A stretch of 20,300 nt of DNA, taken from positions 1 through 20,300 of the IMG/VR virus record IMGVR_UViG_3300042549_001350, one strand, 5' to 3'. Within the stretch, counting starts at the first letter, position 1; the number at the start of each line of letters is the position of its first letter. Of the stretch, positions 1 to 7,888 are shown piece by piece. Source of the stretch: a virus. The translations under genes and the position numbers were made by a program. The notes below the pieces were generated by a model. It was not told the origin of the DNA. It saw nothing but the letters and a program-made list of their open reading frames with translations, and searched no databases.

Positions 1-628
1 AAGGACCAACTACCTCAAAATTAATTATTGAAGGAGATGGTGTAGTTTTGGGTATAACCATTAAACAATTGCCCGGAGCAGAAGCTCCTAAAGATACATC
101 ACCCGGTGCGACAGTTACACTTTGAGTGCCTCCTGTTGCAACAAATGCAGTACCATTATATAAATATTCAGTTAATGCAGGGTAAGTTGTTCCTGATATT
201 CCACAGTCACCTCCTACTGATCCTACATATGTAAACGCTCCTGCATTTGTACTCTCGTGTACCCCATCTACAGATGATGTTAATTTATTATACACATTTA
301 CTCCAAGCGTTACTCTAATTCCATCAGGTACACCAAATGGATCAAATCTTATAATTACAGCTCCAACATCACCTGCTGTTGTTCCTGTTTCTAAATCAAG
401 TAAATATATACCTTGACCACCACTAGCTGATATAGTTACACCACAAGGTGTAGCACAAGATGGACAGGTTTGCTGTGGTAATAATACACAACTAACTTGC
501 TCTCTTGATATAACACCATCTGAATAGAATCCATCAGCAGCACACGTTAACAATGAACTGTCTGTAAATACAGCAGTTGCTGACCCAAGAGAGGGTGCAT
601 TTATATAATATGATGAACTTATTGCCAT
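1..628 (-). CDS. Cysteine-rich phage structural/tail protein, C-terminus cut by window edge
   Basis: An open frame starts at ATG 626-628 and runs without a stop to the left edge, giving 209 visible residues. It follows the large tail protein after a 9-base gap and is probably co-transcribed with it. The product starts MAISSSYYINAPSL and has no obvious signal peptide or membrane segment. Cysteines cluster at residues 29, 47, 55, 58 and 62, with a CPSC pair at 55-58, and two more lie at 142 and 188. From about residue 65 the alternating hydrophobic, Gly/Thr/Ser-rich pattern looks like beta-sandwich structure. Position after the tail stabilisation gene suggests a tail or appendage component. I do not recognise a named family, so the function is inferred from context only. 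The clustered cysteines echo the cysteine-rich C-terminus of the neighbouring protein. Confidence 0.8.
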   Translation of the reverse strand, partial: MAISSSYYINAPSLGSATAVFTDSSLLTCAADGFYSDGVISREQVSCVLLPQQTCPSCATPCGVTISASGGQGIYLLDLETGTTAGDVGAVIIRFDPFGVPDGIRVTLGVNVYNKLTSSVDGVHESTNAGAFTYVGSVGGDCGISGTTYPALTEYLYNGTAFVATGGTQSVTVAPGDVSLGASAPGNCLMVIPKTTPSPSIINFEVVGP

Positions 629-637
629 ATGTTTTTT

Positions 638-3600
638 TTAAGGTGCTACTCCACAGTTACAACAAACGTCATCTAAGTCTATATCTGAATAACAAAGTGT
701 AACAGGAACTGATTTTCTGAAATCCCATATCAAATATAAATAATTTTCAAGTGTTGGAACAGTAAAGTCTGCATAATTATATGATCCGCTACCTAAATTA
801 GGTGTTGCAGTTGTTGCTAAACCTAGTAAAGTATTTATATCAACAGTAGTATTTGCATATAAAGTATCTGAAACAAAGTATTTAAAATTGTCATTGGCTG
901 CATCAAATACAAATGTATCAGTTGCAAATTGGTTTGAAATCAAACTCATTACACTTCCTGCAGGTGGAAAGCCTCCTGTGCCAACAAAGTCTGTTGTTAC
1001 ATTGTACCTTGACACAAGTGGATTAGTAGTTCCACTAACAAATATCACAAAACTTGACTGCAATGGAGAAACAAATGCTCCACTTACAAATCTATATTGA
1101 GTATGAACCGTATCTCCTGAGCTAGAATCACTTGTAAGAACAATTTGAACAATACTTAAAGATGCAGCATTACAACAATCAGCAAGAACACTTAATGTAA
1201 TGTCTCCTGTGTAATTTATTGTAATAGTTGCAGTTTCTACTGAGACAGTATCTTTATCAAATGTTAAAGTGCCTGAAGTGTTTACCAACCCTGTGGTATC
1301 AATATTGCCATTATAATCAACAATTATCTCAAATTCAGCTCCTACTGATATAGCTGTAACTCCATAAATAATATCAGACAATCCAATTGTTGGACCCAAA
1401 TCAACACAATAAATTATTTGTTTAATCTCATCCTCTAGTGTTGACAAGTTAAATACTTGAGAGATGCCACAATTTATACATTGAGGATTAGATGGTAACG
1501 CTATGTCATTGCTTGACAAAACATACTCATTCATATATGGATCAAATCCACCTAACTTTTGAGTGCTAAATGATTCATTGAAGGTATCCCTAAACCAAGT
1601 CCTCATATTCATTTCAGATACCACCTTTAATTGGTCATTTGAGTTTGAGTCTCCTCTTAGTTGAATAACTGCACCACGTTTTACATCTGTAAAAAATCTA
1701 TCGTATCCCCATTGAATATAACTCTCAGGATTAAAACTAATGCCATACTTTTCACTACGAGCAATTTGAGTGCCTAATACTTCAGGAACGGAGGTTACCG
1801 CACCACCACCTGTAGAGTCTGATAATAGATTTTTACCTGACAATACATATGATATCTTGTCTTCTTGTAAAACAAGCACATCAGTTTGTCTTCCATCCAT
1901 TACAAAAATATCTCCAAATGATCTTTCTAAATTTTTATAGTTTAATAGTCCTAAATTAAATTCATTTAGTTTATTTATGTTTGACTCAGCATTGTATACA
2001 CCACTATATGTAATGTCGGAAAACCTGTCTGATGTCTTATAGTCTTGTGCAGAAACACTTGTAACTCTATTGCCAAAATTAAAAGATCTTCCAACAATTG
2101 AGTCACGAATCTTATAACTTTCTGCTCCATTTCCGAATGCAAAACAGTTAAAAAATTTAGTATCAACAATTGCAGGTGTAGCCGTACCTATATTTTGGTT
2201 TTGGATATTACCCATATGATTACCATTTGTAATGGCAAATGACATCTCATTTTCAAAAAATACATCAGGTAAAGCATCTGATGGTTCTGTTTCAAATATT
2301 AAAGTATTTTCAGCACGATATACTGTGAATTTAGCTTCAACATTAGAAGCACGACTATTTCCAAATCCAATTCCCCAACAACTTGCTGTACCTGTAATCA
2401 TTAATTCCAACTCATTAGTAGTTGGGTTTCTATAAAACTGATAATAATTTGTCCCTAAAGCTGTAGGTATAGTTGGACTAAGGAGTCCGGGAATAAATGT
2501 ATTTACAGAAGGAGTATTACCACAAGATGCAGTTACTATAGCATCTTTTAAAATTTGATCAATATTATCTCCTACCCACCAATCATACATATTGTCATAA
2601 TTCCTAGAAGATATTATAGTTTTTTCTAATGTACTTGATCTTTCATAACAACCACATTCTACTCCTACTCTCCATTGTTTTATACTCATAATAATCCTGC
2701 TTCCTGATGGAATACTATAATCAGAATATATCCAAGTAGGATTTAATGGATCAAATCCTGCTGTTCTAGATATATTCATTGGGTAATGAAGTGTTGGATA
2801 ATTTCCGGGAGGAAGTAAAGGACTTGAAGCAGTTACAAGTTTTTTTCCGGGATCAATAACAGCTAATTCATCCTGAACAACAGTAAAACTATTTGGATTT
2901 ATTTTAATATACACTCCTGCAGGAATAGGTATAAAAACAGTAGGGTCTAATTCACTTGGTATCTCAATAAAATTTGATGTTTGAGCAGATTTCTCTAACA
3001 CAGTTGTATAAACACAACTAGAAGTTGCTCCATTTGAATCAGCTTTTACAATTAATCTATCACCTACCTCTGTTTTTCTTGCATTTTCACCTTCAAGTAA
3101 AAGGTATGCGTTATTTGTTAATGGGTCTTGGAAGTATATACTACAATAAATTGTCTCATAATTTTCTTCATCAGGCTTAATAACAAACTTATATCTTTTT
3201 GCCCAAGCAGGAGGTAATTGAGTAGGTGGTATAGTTACTTGTATAGAATTTTGATAAGAAGAAAATCCACAAGGAACGTGTTCAGTATTATTTGGACTAA
3301 CTAAAGCAGTTGTTGCTCTATTAAACTCATCCATATAAACTATACCAATCTCATAGTCACGATTACTATGCAAACTTTGTGGATTAGCTATTTTTTGAAA
3401 AGTAGCATTTACATATAATGTTTTATAATACTCATAAAAAGTTTGAGTTGGAGTTGTAACATTGTCTACATATTTCATTGCAGGAAACTGAAGTCCTATT
3501 ACACTACTTCCGGGACTTGTTATAATTGTAACAGATTGACCAACAGCACTAACACCACTTGCAATTTTTATATATGCATCTAAGTTAAGAGGAAGAGAAC

Positions 3601-5092
3601 AATTTACTCGATCAGTAAATGTTATTCCTGTGCAAGAATTAGGAACTGTTTGTATATTCCCTAATGGCAATGATGTTCCTATAGCATTTTGAAATTCAAC
3701 ACTTGTTGCCAATGCGTATACTGATGTATATGATGTAGATAAAAAGAATGCAAAGTTTAATACTATTACATCTGTAATTTCAGTAGGAAAAGGTGTTTGA
3801 CCTGTAAATTGAGAGTGAGTTATACTTACTTCTAAATTAAAAGAAGCTCCTTGTACTAAATCTTGCCCTGCTAAATCAAATGTAACTTCAGAATCTGCAA
3901 TATTTGTAGGTATATCAATTGTATAATCACTTGAAACTGATCCATCAATAATATCTGAATTTCCTATAGGAGTAGATATTAAATCAGTAGTATATTCAAA
4001 TTTAATAGGACTTCCAAATTCATCAACTAAATTATAACCTTCTACATAGTTACCATACATTAACCTATTGCCCATAATTGTTTGAGCCTTTGCAAATCTA
4101 GGTACATTATCATATAATCTTAACAATTCACTTTCAGCTAATATGGTAAAAATTTTGCTATTTGTAAATGTATAATTACGTGCAGTATTATTTGGTATAC
4201 CTAAATTTGACTTATCTAATTTCTCAATAACCTTAATAATATTACTATTAGATTGTTTAAATAGTAAGTCAATACCAACTACAAGTGGACCACCTGAGTC
4301 ATAAGTTATTATAACTGAATTGCAAAAGTTAGTCATCCCTTCATTTAAAAAACTTTCTATACTAAAACTAAAAGGATTTGGAACAAATGAAGGTTGAGAC
4401 CATTGTGACGTTGCACTATACTCTCCATCAATATACAAGTACCTATATGCAAAACAAATAAATCTTGTATCTAAGTAATTCTCTTGACCACTTGTAACAA
4501 TAGGTTGAATATTAGGAGATTCAGTAGGTGGTTTTTTAATTACAAGTAAAGACTCTGCATTTGTTTGGTCTATATTAGCAATTGGATTAGCGTAATTCCT
4601 TGATACATTAATAAATCTTGGAGCATTGTAATCATCAGTAAAAAATAACAACCCATTAATAATGTCAACTCCTGTAATAAGATAACTTGGATTAAAATTT
4701 AAAGTTGTATCTGCATTACTACCATTATTAATGCTAATAACGTGGTACGTTAGTATGTTTGTAAGTATGTTAAAAGAAACAATTAAATCAAGTTTACCTG
4801 TAGCTCCAACACTAAAATTGTCATCGTGAACAAACCAATATATTGTTTCATTAGCACTATCCTGAATAGCACCAATACACCTTGCAGTTGCACTTAATGG
4901 TGTTCCATCTGTATACGTTAATGATGTAAGAGATAAATTGCCTTTTGTATTTTCAATAACACCAATTTCTGAGTTCTCTGTAGAACCCATCCTAATATTC
5001 ATAGCATCGACATACTCTCCTTCAGGAAGAAGGCGTTGGTCAACAACTTTATTCATCCTTCCTGCTATAAAGTTCCTTGTAAAATTTGCCAT
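638..5092 (-). CDS. Large tail stabilisation / muzzle-like structural protein (1484 aa)
   Basis: This is the largest gene in the window. The N-terminus carries NFIAGRMNKVVDQRLLPEGE and then a DAMNIRMG stretch (about residues 5-36), followed by a glycine/asparagine-rich region. That pattern is characteristic of the large tail stabilisation proteins of crAss-like and related podoviruses, which have been compared with P22 gp10. The rest is predicted mostly beta. A region near residues 1240-1305 reads like an Ig-like sandwich, and the last 19 residues contain a Cys cluster (1467, 1477, 1478, 1480). Other close cysteines are 813/815, 1205/1208 and 1306/1307. Its start lies one base after the stop of the 307-aa gene, and the leader is A-rich without a Shine-Dalgarno. 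It probably forms the distal tail or muzzle below the portal and ring proteins. The structural role is well supported; the exact position in the tail is inferred. Confidence 0.8.
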   Translation of the reverse strand: MANFTRNFIAGRMNKVVDQRLLPEGEYVDAMNIRMGSTENSEIGVIENTKGNLSLTSLTYTDGTPLSATARCIGAIQDSANETIYWFVHDDNFSVGATGKLDLIVSFNILTNILTYHVISINNGSNADTTLNFNPSYLITGVDIINGLLFFTDDYNAPRFINVSRNYANPIANIDQTNAESLLVIKKPPTESPNIQPIVTSGQENYLDTRFICFAYRYLYIDGEYSATSQWSQPSFVPNPFSFSIESFLNEGMTNFCNSVIITYDSGGPLVVGIDLLFKQSNSNIIKVIEKLDKSNLGIPNNTARNYTFTNSKIFTILAESELLRLYDNVPRFAKAQTIMGNRLMYGNYVEGYNLVDEFGSPIKFEYTTDLISTPIGNSDIIDGSVSSDYTIDIPTNIADSEVTFDLAGQDLVQGASFNLEVSITHSQFTGQTPFPTEITDVIVLNFAFFLSTSYTSVYALATSVEFQNAIGTSLPLGNIQTVPNSCTGITFTDRVNCSLPLNLDAYIKIASGVSAVGQSVTIITSPGSSVIGLQFPAMKYVDNVTTPTQTFYEYYKTLYVNATFQKIANPQSLHSNRDYEIGIVYMDEFNRATTALVSPNNTEHVPCGFSSYQNSIQVTIPPTQLPPAWAKRYKFVIKPDEENYETIYCSIYFQDPLTNNAYLLLEGENARKTEVGDRLIVKADSNGATSSCVYTTVLEKSAQTSNFIEIPSELDPTVFIPIPAGVYIKINPNSFTVVQDELAVIDPGKKLVTASSPLLPPGNYPTLHYPMNISRTAGFDPLNPTWIYSDYSIPSGSRIIMSIKQWRVGVECGCYERSSTLEKTIISSRNYDNMYDWWVGDNIDQILKDAIVTASCGNTPSVNTFIPGLLSPTIPTALGTNYYQFYRNPTTNELELMITGTASCWGIGFGNSRASNVEAKFTVYRAENTLIFETEPSDALPDVFFENEMSFAITNGNHMGNIQNQNIGTATPAIVDTKFFNCFAFGNGAESYKIRDSIVGRSFNFGNRVTSVSAQDYKTSDRFSDITYSGVYNAESNINKLNEFNLGLLNYKNLERSFGDIFVMDGRQTDVLVLQEDKISYVLSGKNLLSDSTGGGAVTSVPEVLGTQIARSEKYGISFNPESYIQWGYDRFFTDVKRGAVIQLRGDSNSNDQLKVVSEMNMRTWFRDTFNESFSTQKLGGFDPYMNEYVLSSNDIALPSNPQCINCGISQVFNLSTLEDEIKQIIYCVDLGPTIGLSDIIYGVTAISVGAEFEIIVDYNGNIDTTGLVNTSGTLTFDKDTVSVETATITINYTGDITLSVLADCCNAASLSIVQIVLTSDSSSGDTVHTQYRFVSGAFVSPLQSSFVIFVSGTTNPLVSRYNVTTDFVGTGGFPPAGSVMSLISNQFATDTFVFDAANDNFKYFVSDTLYANTTVDINTLLGLATTATPNLGSGSYNYADFTVPTLENYLYLIWDFRKSVPVTLCYSDIDLDDVCCNCGVAP

Positions 5093-5093
5093 T

Positions 5094-6017
5094 TTATTTT
5101 ATTTGCTTGTCCATACCTCTCATATTCATTAAGAGTCTACCGGGATGAATGTTACTGATTCTAATCTTTGCATTGTTTAATAACGACTTTCTTTTTTTAC
5201 GAGAACGAGCAATAATATATTCTTGTACACCAAGTTTAGAACTTAATATCTCATACTCAACTGCTGCATAAACGTATGCTTCAAATAACTTATTTACAGT
5301 TATTAAAGAGTTATCTCCTTGCTCCATACCATCTGATATATACTCAAGAATACAAGACTCTCCTGACATTGACGAGTCAAAATTAATAACTCCTGTCTTT
5401 CTTTCAATATTAAAGGTAGGATTAAAGTTTGCAGTCTCTGTATTTAACCCATACGCTGTACCAATGTTGTAATCAAAATACCACATACCATCATAATTCC
5501 ATCCTAGCTGCCCATTAAATTGGCTTCCTTGATTAAGGTATATACTTTTTTTAATATGCGTTAATCTATCAAAGTCTATCTCAGAGTATTGAGGAGAAAG
5601 TGCATTGCCATTTTGGTCAAATAAAATCCTTCCTGTATTATCTTGAAGGTATGCCTTTGATGAAAGAGTTTGAATATTCTCAGACAATGGGCGTAACCAT
5701 CCATCTTTATACAAGGATACACGAACCCAATTCACATAATCAGATGGTAATATGTACCTTAAATTGTCAGGAACTGTTAACTCTAGTATTTTAATCTCCT
5801 TAAATGCATCGTAATTTAATTCTTGTATTGCACGTTTAGCGTGGAACAATACCTTGAAACGCTCTTCATTGTTAACCAATGAATGGTTTCCTGAGTACAT
5901 TAATAAAAAGTTATTAACAATGTCCGTCAAACTAACATATTGGTATGATCCCCAATTTTTATCTTCAGGGACTACACCTCCATTTTCATAATATTCATAT
6001 TGTGATATATATGCCAT
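5094..6017 (-). CDS. Head-tail connector / tail-tube ring protein candidate (307 aa)
   Basis: Begins at ATG 6015-6017, 14 bases after the previous stop. Residues 30-90 contain the segment SGNHSLVNNEERF, then a helical stretch with HAKRAIQELNYDAFKEIKIL and a PDNLRYILPSDYVNW turn. I recognise this arrangement from conserved structural proteins of crAss-like and marine Bacteroidota podoviruses, lying just before the large tail protein. The C-terminal 80 residues are helical and basic (ARSRKKRKS near residue 270), which could contact DNA or neighbouring subunits. Length and position fit a T7 gp11-like adaptor or a ring protein of the crAss-like tail. It is packed between another connector candidate and the 1484-aa tail gene, so one tail-assembly transcript is likely. 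Structural role likely; the specific ring assignment is inference. Confidence 0.65.
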   Translation of the reverse strand: MAYISQYEYYENGGVVPEDKNWGSYQYVSLTDIVNNFLLMYSGNHSLVNNEERFKVLFHAKRAIQELNYDAFKEIKILELTVPDNLRYILPSDYVNWVRVSLYKDGWLRPLSENIQTLSSKAYLQDNTGRILFDQNGNALSPQYSEIDFDRLTHIKKSIYLNQGSQFNGQLGWNYDGMWYFDYNIGTAYGLNTETANFNPTFNIERKTGVINFDSSMSGESCILEYISDGMEQGDNSLITVNKLFEAYVYAAVEYEILSSKLGVQEYIIARSRKKRKSLLNNAKIRISNIHPGRLLMNMRGMDKQIK

Positions 6018-6031
6018 CTTTTAAAATTTTA

Positions 6032-6982
6032 TTATTGCATACTAAATGTAGGCTTTTGAGCTTGTTCTTGACTTAACCCAAACTGAGTAACTTCTATTTC
6101 TCTAATTGACATACCACAATACTCAAGTATCTTAGTTACTAATTTATACTCATCTTCAATAGGTAACTCAAAGTCTTTATAATCAGGTTGAGATTGGTCA
6201 AATACAGGTTCACCATTAGCTAATGAGATATAAGTCCATTTTGGTACTTCCGGATACCTAAAATAAGTTGCTTCTACTTGACCCTTATTGGTTATAGTAA
6301 CAGGATAAAAAGTTAACTCTGAACCTTGTAGTCCATAAACAGGGAACTCAATTGTTGGAACAGTTAAATTGGAATTAACCAATAACCCAAGTTTTGAATT
6401 ATTTACTTTTTCTGTTTGAACAATAGTAGCGGAAGAAATAATAACATAGGAATTACCTGATGCTAAAAATATATTTGAATCTAATGATAAAACTGTATTA
6501 CTTACTACAGAAACTACTGTAGATACTAACCCTGTAGTTAAATTAGTTACAACATCTCCTGCAGCAATACCATATGTAGTAAATAATGCAGTACTATCAA
6601 CTAATTGTAAAGAAACTACACTTGTATTTGTACCTGTTTTAAGAATAACAGGTTTACATTTAACATCCAACAACATATATGTATTATATCCTGTAGTGGT
6701 TGGTGTTGGCATTGAGAATTTATTAGCAGAAATTTTTGATAAATAATCTGTCCTTAAAAAATATTCTAAAACCTCTGCAATGGGTTGTTCCATATCAGCA
6801 TATTCTACACCTGATGTACGAGTATTTTCAGCATTTATAACTTTATTATAACTACTAAAATATTCTTCATAAATCTCCATTTGAGAATTATTTGCAAACA
6901 AATTAAAATCAGAAGGAGATATATATCCGTAATTATTTTTATTAAGTACTGATAAAACAGCATTTCTTACTCCATTTATCAT
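6032..6982 (-). CDS. Connector/ring protein candidate with beta-barrel insertion (316 aa)
   Basis: The start is placed at ATG 6980-6982 (MINGVRNAVL). An upstream in-frame ATG at 7046-7048 would add 22 residues, but that extension would be encoded across the terminator hairpin and promoter at 6997-7038 and reads as low-complexity hydrophobic sequence. Residues 1-110 are helical, including a segment around EIYEEYFSSYNKV. Residues 117-187 form a valine/threonine-rich beta segment (for example GDVVTNLTTG at 142-151). The remainder resumes a mixed fold with PEVPKWTYI near 245 and a C-terminal helical tail. Position at the head of the tail operon and ahead of the 307-aa connector supports a portal-proximal ring or adaptor role. 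The beta segment resembles one in the major capsid protein. Family name not recognised; function inferred from context. Confidence 0.65.
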   Translation of the reverse strand: MINGVRNAVLSVLNKNNYGYISPSDFNLFANNSQMEIYEEYFSSYNKVINAENTRTSGVEYADMEQPIAEVLEYFLRTDYLSKISANKFSMPTPTTTGYNTYMLLDVKCKPVILKTGTNTSVVSLQLVDSTALFTTYGIAAGDVVTNLTTGLVSTVVSVVSNTVLSLDSNIFLASGNSYVIISSATIVQTEKVNNSKLGLLVNSNLTVPTIEFPVYGLQGSELTFYPVTITNKGQVEATYFRYPEVPKWTYISLANGEPVFDQSQPDYKDFELPIEDEYKLVTKILEYCGMSIREIEVTQFGLSQEQAQKPTFSMQ

Positions 6983-6996
6983 TAGTTCTTTTTTTA

Positions 6997-7025
6997 CAAA
7001 TATACATAAAAAAAAGAGGACACAA
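6997..7025 (-). promoter_or_regulatory. Bacteroidota-type promoter candidate for the tail module
   Basis: Read on the minus strand, TTG at 7025-7023 is followed after 18 bases by TATATTTG at 7004-6997. This matches the Bacteroidota consensus of a TTG box near -33 and TAnnTTTG near -7, with a spacing in the range known for Flavobacterium. The predicted transcription start is about 8 bases before the ATG at 6982. It overlaps the terminator of the preceding gene, so it would restart transcription for the tail genes. Sequence match only; such short motifs do occur by chance in AT-rich DNA. Confidence 0.5.
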
Positions 7026-7038
7026 TAAGTGCCCCCTT
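7008..7038 (-). terminator. Intrinsic terminator after the 247-aa gene
   Basis: On the minus strand a 10-bp stem (AAGGGGGCAC pairing with GTGTCCTCTT, two G-U pairs) closes a 5-base loop and is followed by eight T residues (7015-7008). It lies 36 bases beyond the TAG stop of the upstream gene. Stem, short loop and T tract make a textbook Rho-independent terminator. Confidence 0.85.
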
Positions 7039-7073
7039 CTTTAATCACTAATCAATCAAAAATCAAGAACCAA

Positions 7074-7817
7074 CTAGGCTAAAGATGATTCAAGCATCTT
7101 CAGTGAGTCCAATCCTTCATCGCTTTGCAAGAAGTGGGCAACCATATCATATGGGTCTTCTCCAAACGGAACTGACAACATTTTCTTTTTATTAGTAATG
7201 GTATTAAACCATACCTCTTTCTCTGAATTTCTTAATATTAATAATTTATTTTCAAAGAATAAACGAACTTTGGCTTGAAATCTCAACTCAGGATCGTTTA
7301 ATACATTCAAAAATCCTTTAGGGTCTGTCTTAGCATACACCAAAATGTCCCTTCTTAACTCAGCAGTTGATACTGTTGATGGGTCTTTTCCGAATAAAAC
7401 TCTTGTTAATGTCTCAATTTGGTCAAGTGTAAGCTGACGAGCTTCAATTAAAGCATCTACTTCTACATTTAAGTCCTCAACCTCTGCACTTGCATCCTTC
7501 TCTTTGTCTACCTCCATAAATATGTTGCCATTCAATGGATGGTAATGCAAAAACTGTTGTAAAACAGGATTTGTTCTTGGTACTCTTAAAAATCCGTCTT
7601 CAAATATAATCGGCTCAATAATAGCATTCCCATCTTGTTCATCCTCAAAAGGAGACTTTTGGTTTACTGAATACCTTAATGCACGATTTTGGTTATTCTT
7701 CTCATCAAACCACATTAGTGGAAAACGAGGGTGATTCCTTGATGCTAATGTATACGAAAGAGGATTTCCCGTCTTTAGTTTATATAATTTATCTGTACTT
7801 CCTGTAGCTTTTGCCAT
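7074..7817 (-). CDS. Conserved phage protein of unknown function, late head module (247 aa)
   Basis: Starts at ATG 7815-7817 with a leader of A and T only. It ends in TAG. It is bracketed by two intrinsic terminators, so it forms its own short RNA segment between the capsid and tail genes. The product begins with a basic N-terminus (YKLKTGNPLSYTLASRNHPR) and has a central acidic helical segment (about residues 105-145, EVEDLNVEVDALIEARQLT). It ends with a segment containing FGEDPYDMVAHFLQSDEG. I recall similar proteins next to the capsid gene in phages of Bacteroidota, where they are annotated only as hypothetical or structural. There is no catalytic motif, signal peptide or membrane segment. 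A head-completion or internal capsid role is possible from position but unproven. Confidence 0.7.
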   Translation of the reverse strand: MAKATGSTDKLYKLKTGNPLSYTLASRNHPRFPLMWFDEKNNQNRALRYSVNQKSPFEDEQDGNAIIEPIIFEDGFLRVPRTNPVLQQFLHYHPLNGNIFMEVDKEKDASAEVEDLNVEVDALIEARQLTLDQIETLTRVLFGKDPSTVSTAELRRDILVYAKTDPKGFLNVLNDPELRFQAKVRLFFENKLLILRNSEKEVWFNTITNKKKMLSVPFGEDPYDMVAHFLQSDEGLDSLKMLESSLA

Positions 7818-7839
7818 TTTATTTAATTTAATTTGATTT

Positions 7840-7871
7840 AAAAAAGGAGAGTGTCTTTAAAGACACCCTCC
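7840..7871 (-). terminator. Strong intrinsic terminator after the major capsid gene
   Basis: On the minus strand GGAGGGTGTC and GACACTCTCC pair over 10 bp with one G-U pair. The TTTAAA loop can itself pair to lengthen the stem. Six T residues follow at 7845-7840. It lies 17 bases after the TAG stop of the capsid gene and 22 bases before the next ATG. This is the most stable hairpin I noticed in the window. Confidence 0.9.
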
Positions 7872-7888
7872 ATATTGACCTTCTTTGA

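Noticed and set aside
1975-2169. A second minus-strand frame inside the 1484-aa gene
   Set aside because: It is out of frame within a well-supported gene and its product shows no recognisable features.
6983-7048. N-terminal extension of the connector gene from an ATG at 7048
   Set aside because: It would encode the terminator hairpin and its T tract as low-complexity hydrophobic residues; the ATG at 6982 has a promoter just upstream and gives a normal start.
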